This document shows, piece after piece, positions 53,191 through 61,351 of a DNA stretch of 64,000 nt. A model generated the notes under the pieces. That model did no database searches. It had not been told where the DNA came from and worked only from the letters and a program-made list of their open reading frames with translations. Each line of letters opens with the position of its first letter. Within the stretch, counting starts at the first letter, position 1. The stretch is from NCBI RefSeq assembly GCF_003217215.1, contig NZ_QJTD01000002.1, positions 136,654-200,653 of the forward strand. Direction: 5' to 3'. The translations under genes and the position numbers were made by a program. This stretch comes from Winogradskyella epiphytica (lineage in GTDB: Bacteria > Bacteroidota > Bacteroidia > Flavobacteriales > Flavobacteriaceae).

Positions 53191-53323
53191 GTTCTTCTTT
53201 CTTTAAAATTGGGACTGAAGCTTTAGTAGTATCAGTTTTAGAAGTTCGATTACAGCTAAATATTAACAACAGAAAATTAAGTGCAACTAATGCGGCTAAT
53301 ATGAATATAATATTTAGTATCAT
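53135..53323 (-). CDS. Small single-pass membrane protein
   Basis: 62 residues. One strongly hydrophobic segment (residues 2-23) is followed by CNRTSK and a Pro/Lys-rich soluble tail. The FSC triplet resembles a lipobox only loosely. It overlaps the ung 3' end, which normally argues against an ORF. However, a perfect TAnnTTTG box (53373-53380) sits at the right distance, and the membrane-segment composition is not what one expects of an ung shadow. Moderately likely to be real. Function unknown. Confidence 0.5.
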   Translation of the reverse strand: MILNIIFILAALVALNFLLLIFSCNRTSKTDTTKASVPILKKEEPKVISNQLPKHQLAPTGS

Positions 53324-53537
53324 ATTTTTCTGTTTGTGTATTTAATAAGTAGATTATAAGACTTGGTTAATGCAAATGTAATTAAATTTATGAAATACCT
53401 CAAAAATATGGACAAATAGTCCCGTAATTAATTCTAAATGAGCGAAAGTAATTTGATCTTATCTCAAATAAATTGATGATTTACTGTTTTTTCCAATATA
53501 AAGTTAGTCACTTAAAAACCCATATACTTAAGTCTAG
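53324..53537. other. Intergenic region
   Basis: 214 nt of AT-rich sequence holding the promoter box for the small membrane protein and the 3' flank of the leftward binding-protein gene. No ORF, repeat or clear terminator is seen. Confidence 0.5.
53373..53380 (-). promoter_or_regulatory. Candidate -7 box TACATTTG for the small membrane protein
   Basis: This is a perfect TAnnTTTG match on the minus strand, 49 nt before the ATG at 53323. It is the main support for that short gene. Confidence 0.45.
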
Positions 53538-54392
53538 TTAGACCTTGTAAATTAAATTTGAATAATTTACTTTTTTAGGTATAATATTCAAGTAATAAAG
53601 TTGGTTTTGGACATTCTGAATTGTCTTTTCATCCATCACATCTTGCGACCATTCAGTTAACGATAACCATTCGCGCACATCTTCCAATTCCTGTTCATAA
53701 CGATTTGCTATTGTTTTATCAATACTTGGTATTGATTTAAAATCCGATGTTGTCTGATTAATGATATCTAAAATCGTTTTCAATTCGGCTTTATTATTAT
53801 CTATGAATTCTTGTCGTACAGCAATCACAAAACACGGCCAAGGGGATGGGCAATTGCCAATTCGTCTAAAGGTGCCTTTATCAACTAAGGGTTTTGTCAT
53901 AAATTTTTCCCACATAAAATAATCAGCTTTACCTTCTGTTAATCCTTCAACAGCTCCATCTAAGTTCTTTATAACCTCAAAGTGTAAGTCTTTATCAAGA
54001 TCCCAATCATTATTCTTAGCATTAATATAGGCCATTAAATGTGAACCAGAGCCATATCTGCTAATCGCGGCTTTAGTTCCTTTAAGATCCTTAATGGACT
54101 TAAAATTAGAATGCGCTGCAACATGAATTCCCCAAATTAGAGGTGTCTCTACAAAGGTTTGAACGATTTTAGACGGGTTTCCCTCGATGATATCCTTTAC
54201 AATGCCTTCTGTTAGAATAACGGCCATATCAATTTCACCAGAACGCAAGGCCTTAGACATAGCACCTGTACCACCATGGTAATCGTGCCATCTTAGATTA
54301 ATGTTTTCGTCTTTAAATTCACCGTTTTTAAGCGCTAAATACCATCCAAGGTTAAAGTGTTCTGGTACTCCACCAATATTAACTTGTTTCAT
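53538..54392 (-). CDS. Periplasmic-binding-protein-fold protein without signal peptide
   Basis: 284 residues of the type 2 periplasmic binding fold (NMT1/THI5, MqnA/D-like). It reads KQVNIGGVPEHFNLGWYLAL, then the ligand-side GEIDMAVILTEG, DLKGTKAAISRYGSGSHLMA and WPCFVIAV. Unlike ABC transporter receptors it begins directly with the fold and has no signal peptide, and no permease or ATPase gene is nearby. It resembles, from memory, the fungal/bacterial Ca3427-type proteins of unknown role. It probably binds a small molecule in the cytosol. Last gene of the leftward series. Confidence 0.72.
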   Translation of the reverse strand: MKQVNIGGVPEHFNLGWYLALKNGEFKDENINLRWHDYHGGTGAMSKALRSGEIDMAVILTEGIVKDIIEGNPSKIVQTFVETPLIWGIHVAAHSNFKSIKDLKGTKAAISRYGSGSHLMAYINAKNNDWDLDKDLHFEVIKNLDGAVEGLTEGKADYFMWEKFMTKPLVDKGTFRRIGNCPSPWPCFVIAVRQEFIDNNKAELKTILDIINQTTSDFKSIPSIDKTIANRYEQELEDVREWLSLTEWSQDVMDEKTIQNVQNQLYYLNIIPKKVNYSNLIYKV

Positions 54393-54453
54393 CTTAATTC
54401 CACAATAGTGGCTCTTTCTTTTATTATAATTCTAACTCCAAATATGAGTTTTT

Positions 54454-55326
54454 CTAAATATTCACAATACGGTCTAATGCATAAGTGATTAAGTTTTCAA
54501 CCAATTTTTTTGGATCTTTACTAAAAGTTCCATTTGCTCTATTCGCAATAATCGCATTTAACGACACGGCTTCATGCCCCAATAGTTTTGAAAGTCCGTA
54601 GATTACAGAAGTTTCCATTTCAAAATTAGTAATCCTAAAATCTTTATAGCTAAAGTTATCCAACTTACGATTGAGATTAGCATCATGTAAAGCTAAGCGC
54701 AGGACACGGCCTTGAGGACCATAAAAACCACCAGCTGTGCCCGTCATTCCTTTATACATAGTGTCGCTTTCAAAGTACTTTTCTAAATATTTACTATTCT
54801 CAATAATAATAGGACGTGCCTTATTCTTATCCCAATTGGTATGCTTAATAAATTCATCTTCTATTTCAGGATTGGATATAGCATCAATTTGATAGAAGTG
54901 AAGCATACCATTAATATCTAAGGCATGAGAACTCAACACAAAACCATCTACAGGAATATCACTTTGTAAAGAACCTGATGTACCAACTCTAACAATATTT
55001 AAACTTGATAATTTTGGCTTTATTTCCCGTGTTTTTAAGTCAATATTAACTAAAGCATCAAGCTCGTTTAAAACAATGTCGATATTATCTGGACCAATAC
55101 CTGTAGAAATTACGGTTAATCGCTTGTCTTTATAATATCCTGTTTGTGTCTTAAATTCACGTTTTTGAGTACTAAATTCGATACTATCAAAATGTTTAGT
55201 GATTTTTTCAACCCGATCTTGGTCTCCAACAAAAATGATGGTATCCGATATATTTTCTGGCTTTAAATTTAAGTGATAAACACTACCATCGGGATTTAAT
55301 ATAAGTTCTGAATCTTTAATTGGCAT
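54454..55326 (-). CDS. Nucleoside phosphorylase (Udp/DeoD superfamily)
   Basis: 290 residues of the PNP/UDP fold. The N-terminal IIFVGDQDRVEKI, phosphate-binding VISTGIGPDN, nucleoside-site VRVGTSGSLQSDI and FEMETSVIYGLSKLLGHE are visible. It splits a nucleoside with phosphate into base and ribose-1-phosphate; uridine phosphorylase-like specificity is the best guess. Its start overlaps the DUF1835 gene by 11 nt, so the two are translationally coupled. Confidence 0.87.
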   Translation of the reverse strand: MPIKDSELILNPDGSVYHLNLKPENISDTIIFVGDQDRVEKITKHFDSIEFSTQKREFKTQTGYYKDKRLTVISTGIGPDNIDIVLNELDALVNIDLKTREIKPKLSSLNIVRVGTSGSLQSDIPVDGFVLSSHALDINGMLHFYQIDAISNPEIEDEFIKHTNWDKNKARPIIIENSKYLEKYFESDTMYKGMTGTAGGFYGPQGRVLRLALHDANLNRKLDNFSYKDFRITNFEMETSVIYGLSKLLGHEAVSLNAIIANRANGTFSKDPKKLVENLITYALDRIVNI

Positions 55327-56257
55327 TAGGTACGGTTTTAATTAATTTATTTTGCTCTTCGCTAAATTGATAATCTAAACGTTTTACACCTCCATAATCC
55401 ATATGATTATTAATTTCTGCAGCAAAATTATGTTGTTTTAATAAGGCCTCGTGTCCTTTTCTATTAAGTGATAATCCTTCTTCTGATATGTCGTAAAAAA
55501 TGGATAGACTTTTTATCATTCGCGCTAATTGCATATCACTATACCCATAATATCCTTGGTAGTTTAAACAATAGCCCAACAAATGATTTTCAGATTTTAC
55601 TTTATTTTCTTTAATAATTTTTAAGGCATTCGTTTCAAGTGCTCCAAGTCCACTTTTCTGATCTGGAAAACGCTTTAAATGCGCTTTCAAGCAACTGCCC
55701 ATATATTTAAAATTCGACTTTGTGACTATATAAGGTTTTAAAATATTGTGATCCTTACCGCAATATGTTCTCCAAAGCATGATGGCTAAATCAATGTCTT
55801 CTTTAGTTAATAGAACTTTTTCTGAATAATGTGTTTTTAGTTGCTCTGGGCTTAATTCACTTAATGCTTTAAAGTTCTTTTCACCTTTTACACGTCCACT
55901 ACAAATTAAATAAAGCGGCTTATCAATTTCTTTCTGATGTAATAAATTTATAACGCCTAACAAATTAATATGACAAAATAAATCATACTCAAACCATAAA
56001 TTGATTTCCGAGTATTCATCAATATTATCTAGCATTGACAATTCAGTTCGAAATTCCTTATTATCAACTTCTATATCATAATAAGCTTTAAGAAACCGAA
56101 CTCTTGTATAAAAAAACGCTTTAGAGTTAATATGTGCAATAGTGGGGCCTTCACATAACATTTCTTGCCAAGTAAAGATATCTTCCTTGAAATTTAATTC
56201 TCTTAAATAGTTAGTAAGATGACTACCATTAGTTATATGTAAACAGTTTTTAGCCAT
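55316..56257 (-). CDS. DUF1835 domain-containing protein
   Basis: 313 residues. The N-terminal HITNGSHLTNYLREL followed by IFTWQEMLCEGPT is the DUF1835 signature. A middle part with IYLICSGRVKG-like strands follows, and then a helical C-terminal winged-helix-like region. No enzymatic function is established for the family. It overlaps the nucleoside phosphorylase gene and begins 5 nt after the eIF1-like gene, so the three form one unit. Confidence 0.8.
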   Translation of the reverse strand: MAKNCLHITNGSHLTNYLRELNFKEDIFTWQEMLCEGPTIAHINSKAFFYTRVRFLKAYYDIEVDNKEFRTELSMLDNIDEYSEINLWFEYDLFCHINLLGVINLLHQKEIDKPLYLICSGRVKGEKNFKALSELSPEQLKTHYSEKVLLTKEDIDLAIMLWRTYCGKDHNILKPYIVTKSNFKYMGSCLKAHLKRFPDQKSGLGALETNALKIIKENKVKSENHLLGYCLNYQGYYGYSDMQLARMIKSLSIFYDISEEGLSLNRKGHEALLKQHNFAAEINNHMDYGGVKRLDYQFSEEQNKLIKTVPNAN

Positions 56258-56262
56258 ATAAT

Positions 56263-56592
56263 TTAACCACCAACACGTTTAACATTAAATCCTTTGTCTT
56301 TTAAAATAGTCATGATTTTATCACGAAAATCACCTTGAATAATAATTTTATCATCTTTAAAACTTCCGCCAACACTAAGGGTTGTTTTTATATCCTTTGC
56401 TAATTTTTTAAAATCTTCGGAAGCCCCTGTATAACCTTCTAGAATCGTTATAGGTTTTCCTTTTCGTTTCTCGTACTTACAAAGTATCGGATCATCTTGT
56501 AACCAAATACTTTCGTTAGAAGATTCATTAGACTCTTCAGGTTCTGGTGTATGGTCTGGAAATAAGTTTTTTAATTGATCTTGTAAATCCAT
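56263..56592 (-). CDS. SUI1/eIF1-like translation factor (YciH family)
   Basis: 109 residues. The SUI1 fold is shown by GKPITILEGYTGASEDFKKL (basic loop region), KTTLSVGGSFKDDKIIIQGD and the C-terminal FNVKRVGG. Bacterial YciH resembles eukaryotic eIF1 and has been linked to start-codon discrimination under stress. It leads a leftward unit with DUF1835 and the nucleoside phosphorylase. Confidence 0.9.
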   Translation of the reverse strand: MDLQDQLKNLFPDHTPEPEESNESSNESIWLQDDPILCKYEKRKGKPITILEGYTGASEDFKKLAKDIKTTLSVGGSFKDDKIIIQGDFRDKIMTILKDKGFNVKRVGG

Positions 56593-56672
56593 AGGTTTTG
56601 TTTAGAATCACAGTTGATGGGAATAGCTAATAATTTAGAATGGTAAATTAAAAGTTATCGGTCTACTAAAAT

Positions 56673-57623
56673 CTATTTTTTAATCAGTCCTAATTCTACT
56701 AAACGTTCGTTTAAAAATTCGCCTGCGGTGATATCGTCAAACTGCTTAGGGTTATCTTCATCGATACAACTTTCTAATACATCTAATTTCATTTCACTGA
56801 TAGGGTGCATAAAAAATGGAATAGAGTAGCGCGATGTTCCCCAAAGTTCCCTAGGTGGATTAATAACACGATGAATGGTTGATTTTAATTTGTTATTTGA
56901 ATGTCTTGATAACATATCACCAACATTAATCATTAATTCATCAGGTTCTGCAATAGCATCTATCCATTCGCCATCGTGACGTTGAACTTGTAAGCCACGC
57001 CCTTGAGCCCCCATAAGTAATGTAATTAAATTAATGTCGCCATGTGCTGCAGCTCTTACTGCATTTTTAGGCTCCTCAGTGATTGGTGGATAATGAATTG
57101 GTCTTAAAATAGAATTACCATTATGAATATAATTATCGAAATAAGTTTCTTCTAAATTCAAATAAAGGGCCAAAGCACGCAAGACGTATTTTGCCGTTTT
57201 CTCTAGCATTTGATAGGTTTCTTTTCCTACTTTATTAAACGCAGGCAACTCTTTAACTTGAACATTTTCCGGGTATTCCTTTCGTCTCTCTTCATCATCT
57301 TCAACATATTGTCCAAAATGCCAAAACTCTTTTAAATCACCTTCCTTTTTACCTTTTGCACTTTCTTTTCCAAATGAAACATAACCACGTTGACCTCCAA
57401 TCCCTGGAATTTCGTAACTTTTCTTTACATCTAATGGTAAATTAAAAAAATTCTTGACTTCGCTATATAATTTATCCACTAAGGCATCATCAAGAAAATG
57501 TCCTTTTAAAGCTACAAATCCTATCTCTTCATAAGCTCTCCCTATTTCATCAATAAATTTTTGCTTTCGTTTTGGATCTCCAGAAATGAAATCCTTTAAA
57601 TCTACGCTAGGTATTTTATCCAT
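56673..57623 (-). CDS. 2-oxoglutarate/Fe(II) oxygenase, isopenicillin-N-synthase-like
   Basis: 316 residues from the ATG at 57623. The DIOX_N domain opens with PSVDLKDFI, and the double-stranded beta-helix has the iron ligands in AAHGDINLITLL (HxD) and STIHRVINPP, with RYSIPFF for the 2OG-binding Arg. The specific substrate is unknown; relatives include gibberellin oxidases and ethylene-forming enzyme. The frame extends to a TTG at 57665, but that adds 14 residues overlapping a promoter box, so I take the ATG. It is divergent from the E1 dehydrogenase. Confidence 0.9.
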   Translation of the reverse strand: MDKIPSVDLKDFISGDPKRKQKFIDEIGRAYEEIGFVALKGHFLDDALVDKLYSEVKNFFNLPLDVKKSYEIPGIGGQRGYVSFGKESAKGKKEGDLKEFWHFGQYVEDDEERRKEYPENVQVKELPAFNKVGKETYQMLEKTAKYVLRALALYLNLEETYFDNYIHNGNSILRPIHYPPITEEPKNAVRAAAHGDINLITLLMGAQGRGLQVQRHDGEWIDAIAEPDELMINVGDMLSRHSNNKLKSTIHRVINPPRELWGTSRYSIPFFMHPISEMKLDVLESCIDEDNPKQFDDITAGEFLNERLVELGLIKK

Positions 57624-57653
57624 TGTATTAGAATTTTTATTTTCGTCAATATA

Positions 57654-57661
57654 CAAAGGTA
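57654..57661 (-). promoter_or_regulatory. Candidate -7 box TACCTTTG for the 2OG oxygenase
   Basis: This is a perfect TAnnTTTG match on the minus strand, 30 nt before the ATG at 57623. It lies inside the longer open frame, which supports the shorter start. Confidence 0.5.
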
Positions 57662-57739
57662 ACAATTATAGTGCTAAAAAATTAGGTTGAAATTATTGAC
57701 AATTTAAACTCTATAATGGTTTATTCATGCAATTTTATA

Positions 57740-57747
57740 TACATTTG
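57740..57747 (+). promoter_or_regulatory. Candidate -7 box TACATTTG for the E1 dehydrogenase
   Basis: This is a perfect TAnnTTTG match 23 nt before the ATG at 57771. Confidence 0.5.
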
Positions 57748-57770
57748 GGTACTTACAGAAATCATATTCT

Positions 57771-59771
57771 ATGCCTACTATTACAAAAAGCAATATAGCT
57801 TACGATAAAAGAAATTTAAGTGATAAAACTCTTTTAGAGCTTTATTATAATATGCTAAAACCTAGACTAATAGAAGAGAAGATGCTCATTTTATTACGTC
57901 AAGGTAAAATCTCAAAATGGTTCTCAGGAATAGGCCAAGAAGCTATTTCAGTTGGAGTAACTATGGCATTAAAACCTGACGAATACATCTTGCCAATGCA
58001 CCGTAACCTTGGTGTGTTTACGACTAGAGAGATTCCGTTGCATCGTCTTTTTTGCCAATGGCAAGGAAAAGCGAGTGGATTTACTAAAGGTAGAGATCGT
58101 TCGTTTCACTTTGGAACTCAAGAATTCAATATTGTTGGAATGATTTCACATCTCGGACCACAATTAGGAGTTGCAGATGGTATAGCCTTAGCAAACCTTT
58201 TAAAAGAAAATAAAAATGTTACCGCAGTATTTTCTGGAGAAGGAGGTACTAGTGAAGGTGATTTTCACGAAGCTTTAAACGTAGCTTCTGTTTGGCAGCT
58301 GCCAGTTATATTCTGTATTGAAAATAACGGATATGGACTTTCTACACCAACTAGCGAGCAATATAATTGTAAGCACCTAGCAGATAGAGGTAAAGGTTAT
58401 GGTATGGAATCATTTATTTTAGATGGAAATAATATTATCGAGACTTATACTAAGGTTCAGAAACTAGCTGAAAGTATCAGAAAGCGCCCTCGACCTATTT
58501 TAATTGAATTTAAAACGTTTAGACGTAGAGGACATGAAGAAGCGAGTGGAACAAAATATGTTCCTCAAGACTTGATGGATGAGTGGGAGGAAAAAGACCC
58601 TATAGACAACTTCAGAAGTTTTCTTTTAAGTAAAAAGGTTTTAAATATCGAAACAGATGAAGCTTATAAAGCTAAGATAAAGGTCGAAATTGATACTGCT
58701 TTAGAGTCAGCTTACGCAGAACAAGATATTGTTCCTAACGAAACAACTGAATTAAATGACGTTTACAAACCATTTGAATATACAGATTTCACACCTAATA
58801 CAGAGACGAAAGAACTTCGTTTAATAGACGCTATCTCTGAAGGATTAAAGCAATCCATGGAGAAGCATAAAGATCTTGTTATAATGGGTCAAGACATTGC
58901 TGAGTATGGAGGTGTTTTTAAAATCACAGATGGCTTTGTTGAAGCGTTCGGAAAAGACAGAGTTAGGAATACTCCAATTTGTGAATCGGCAATTGTTGAA
59001 ACAGCCATGGGACTATCTATTTCAGGAATTAAGTCTGTAGTTGAAATGCAATTTGCAGATTTTGTGACCTCAGGATTTAATCCTGTAGTGAACTATCTAG
59101 CGAAATCACATTATAGATGGGGACAAGAAGCAGATGTGGTTGTTCGTATGCCATGTGGAGCAGGAGTTGCTGCAGGCCCATTTCATTCACAAACCAATGA
59201 AGCTTGGTTTACGAAAACCCCAGGTTTAAAAGTCGTTTATCCAGCATTCCCATATGATGCTAAGGGACTTTTAGCTACAGCTATTAACGATCCAAACCCA
59301 GTGTTATATTTTGAGCACAAGGCATTATATAGAAGTATACGTCAGGAGGTTCCAACAAATTATTATACAATTCCTTTTGGTAAAGCGGCTCTTTTAAAAG
59401 AAGGAGACGCTGTAACAATAATCACTTATGGAGCTGGAGTACATTGGGCTTTAGAAACTTTAAATAACAATCAAGATATTTCAGCTGATTTAATCGATTT
59501 AAGAACACTTCAACCTTTAGACAAGGAAACTATTCTAAATTCTGTAAAGAAAACAGGACGAGCCATAATATTACAAGAAGATTCTATGTTTGGCGGAATA
59601 GCGAGTGATCTTTCTGCAATGTTAATGGAACAGTGTTTTGAATATTTGGATGCGCCTGTGAAACGCGTCGCTAGTATGGAAACACCAATACCATTCATTG
59701 GACAATTAGAAGAACAATACTTAGCCAAAGGAAAGTTTGAAGGTGCTTTAAAGGCCTTACTATCTTATTAA
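57771..59771 (+). CDS. Branched-chain 2-oxoacid dehydrogenase E1, alpha-beta fusion
   Basis: 666 residues. The alpha half (about 1-330) has the ThDP motif FSGEGGTSEGDFHEALN to CIENNGYG. The beta half (about 345-666) opens with ETKELRLIDAISEGLKQSM and holds GQDIAEYGGVFK and the C-terminal transketolase end. This fusion is common in Bacteroidota and decarboxylates branched 2-oxoacids for iso-fatty-acid and branched-chain catabolism, passing the acyl group to lipoyl-E2. No E2 or E3 is in the window. Pyruvate dehydrogenase E1 is the alternative but less likely. Confidence 0.9.
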   Translation: MPTITKSNIAYDKRNLSDKTLLELYYNMLKPRLIEEKMLILLRQGKISKWFSGIGQEAISVGVTMALKPDEYILPMHRNLGVFTTREIPLHRLFCQWQGKASGFTKGRDRSFHFGTQEFNIVGMISHLGPQLGVADGIALANLLKENKNVTAVFSGEGGTSEGDFHEALNVASVWQLPVIFCIENNGYGLSTPTSEQYNCKHLADRGKGYGMESFILDGNNIIETYTKVQKLAESIRKRPRPILIEFKTFRRRGHEEASGTKYVPQDLMDEWEEKDPIDNFRSFLLSKKVLNIETDEAYKAKIKVEIDTALESAYAEQDIVPNETTELNDVYKPFEYTDFTPNTETKELRLIDAISEGLKQSMEKHKDLVIMGQDIAEYGGVFKITDGFVEAFGKDRVRNTPICESAIVETAMGLSISGIKSVVEMQFADFVTSGFNPVVNYLAKSHYRWGQEADVVVRMPCGAGVAAGPFHSQTNEAWFTKTPGLKVVYPAFPYDAKGLLATAINDPNPVLYFEHKALYRSIRQEVPTNYYTIPFGKAALLKEGDAVTIITYGAGVHWALETLNNNQDISADLIDLRTLQPLDKETILNSVKKTGRAIILQEDSMFGGIASDLSAMLMEQCFEYLDAPVKRVASMETPIPFIGQLEEQYLAKGKFEGALKALLSY

Positions 59772-59808
59772 ATAGAAATCTTTTAAATTCTTTATAATAT
59801 TGAAATAG

Positions 59809-59833
59809 AAAAGCCAGCAAATGCTGGCTTTTT
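59809..59833. terminator. Bidirectional intrinsic terminator
   Basis: AAGCCAGC (59811-59818) pairs with GCTGGCTT (59823-59830) around an AAAT loop, with A- and T-runs. It serves the convergent E1 and dipeptidase genes. Confidence 0.9.
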
Positions 59834-59854
59834 ATATTTTAAATATTCTATAGG

Positions 59855-61159
59855 TTAAGCTTCAGATTGAATTTGCTTAGCGACAGCTTCAACTTCATCT
59901 AATACTCTTAGCAAATTGCCACTCCATAACTTCTCTATTTCTTCTTCGGTATAACCTCGTTTTACCAACTCTAAAGTCACATTAAACGTTTCTGAAGCGT
60001 CAGACCAACCTTCAATTCCACCTCCACCATCAAAGTCACTACTAATACCAACATGATTTAAGCCCAATTTTTCTACCAAGTAATCAATATGGTCTACAAA
60101 ATCTGTAACAGCAACATCAGGTGGTAAATCCGTCATAGTTTTTGCTTTTTCCTTAACTATCTTTTTCATTGTTCTATACGTGTCAATATAAGAGTCACGC
60201 TCTTCGCCTTTAGGTAACTGACGTATTTCAGAAATACTCATCCATTTTGAGCCTAAAGAATCCATTACTGTCTTTTCGACATCTTTTAACGCTTCGGTTC
60301 TAGCTTCATTTTTTTCAGTATTTAAATACGATCTAAAGGCAACGGTTTGTACGACTCCGCCATTTTCTTTCATCCATTCCAATTGCTCATCGTCTAAATT
60401 TCGACTGTGATTACATAGTGCTCTTGCTGAAGAATGAGAAGCAATAATTGGTGCTTTAGATAATTCAATCATTTGTTTCATTGCTTCTTTTGATGGGTGC
60501 GACACATCTATCATCATTCCCAATCGGTTCATTTCAACAACCACTTGTTTTCCTAAGTCACTTAATCCATTATGAAGCCATACATCATCACTTTCGCCAG
60601 TATTACTGTCACAAAGCTGACTATGACCATTATGAGATAAAGACATATAACGTGCCCCGAGATTATAAAACTTTTCAACATTAGTAATATCTAATCCTAC
60701 TGGGTAGCCATTTTCAATTCCGATCATCGCCACTTTTTTTCCTTTAGCTGCAATTTTTCTAACTTCTTCTGAAGTCACAGCTAACTCAATTTCTTCTGGA
60801 GCAATATCATCGACAAGTTTATGAATGGCATTAAATTTAGACATCGCATTTTCGTAAGCTTTCTTGTAACCAGTTTCATTTAACGAATCCTGCCCTGTAT
60901 ATACAATAAACCAAGCGACGTCTAATCCGCCAGCCTTCATTTTAGGTAAAGTTATCTGAGTATCTAAGTCTTGAGTGTAATTTATAGAGTCTGTGAAGTT
61001 AGCAACATTAATATCACAATGTGTGTCTAACGTGAGAACACGATCATGAATGGCTTTAGCCTTAGCTAAAAGTTGATCCTCTTCAGATGGCTTTTCTGAT
61101 TTACAATTCAAAAAAAGGATTAGAAATAGTCCTAAATAGAGTAAAGATTTATAATGCAT
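59855..61159 (-). CDS. Lipoprotein M19 (renal) dipeptidase
   Basis: 434 residues. The lipobox LFLNC lipidates Cys19, so the enzyme sits on a periplasmic or surface membrane face. The M19 zinc ligands are seen in LDTHCDINVANF (HxD), MIGIENGYPVG (bridging Glu), DVSHPSKEAM, ASHSSARALCNHSRN and SSDFDGGGG. It hydrolyses dipeptides, typically ones with a dehydro or free C-terminal residue. It is monocistronic. Confidence 0.93.
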   Translation of the reverse strand: MHYKSLLYLGLFLILFLNCKSEKPSEEDQLLAKAKAIHDRVLTLDTHCDINVANFTDSINYTQDLDTQITLPKMKAGGLDVAWFIVYTGQDSLNETGYKKAYENAMSKFNAIHKLVDDIAPEEIELAVTSEEVRKIAAKGKKVAMIGIENGYPVGLDITNVEKFYNLGARYMSLSHNGHSQLCDSNTGESDDVWLHNGLSDLGKQVVVEMNRLGMMIDVSHPSKEAMKQMIELSKAPIIASHSSARALCNHSRNLDDEQLEWMKENGGVVQTVAFRSYLNTEKNEARTEALKDVEKTVMDSLGSKWMSISEIRQLPKGEERDSYIDTYRTMKKIVKEKAKTMTDLPPDVAVTDFVDHIDYLVEKLGLNHVGISSDFDGGGGIEGWSDASETFNVTLELVKRGYTEEEIEKLWSGNLLRVLDEVEAVAKQIQSEA

Positions 61160-61351
61160 ATTTATTATGTTTTTTTTAAAAATAGATAGAATAAAACTTC
61201 AAAACAAAAATTGTAAATTTTAGATTAAAGTTTTACTCTTTATCGGATAAAATTGAATTTTAGCGTCTGTTTCTTTTTTAGAAATAAAATAAAAAATGAT
61301 TCTCTGTCATTAATTCTTATTTTTAAGAACTCAAAAACTAACTTTCAAATT

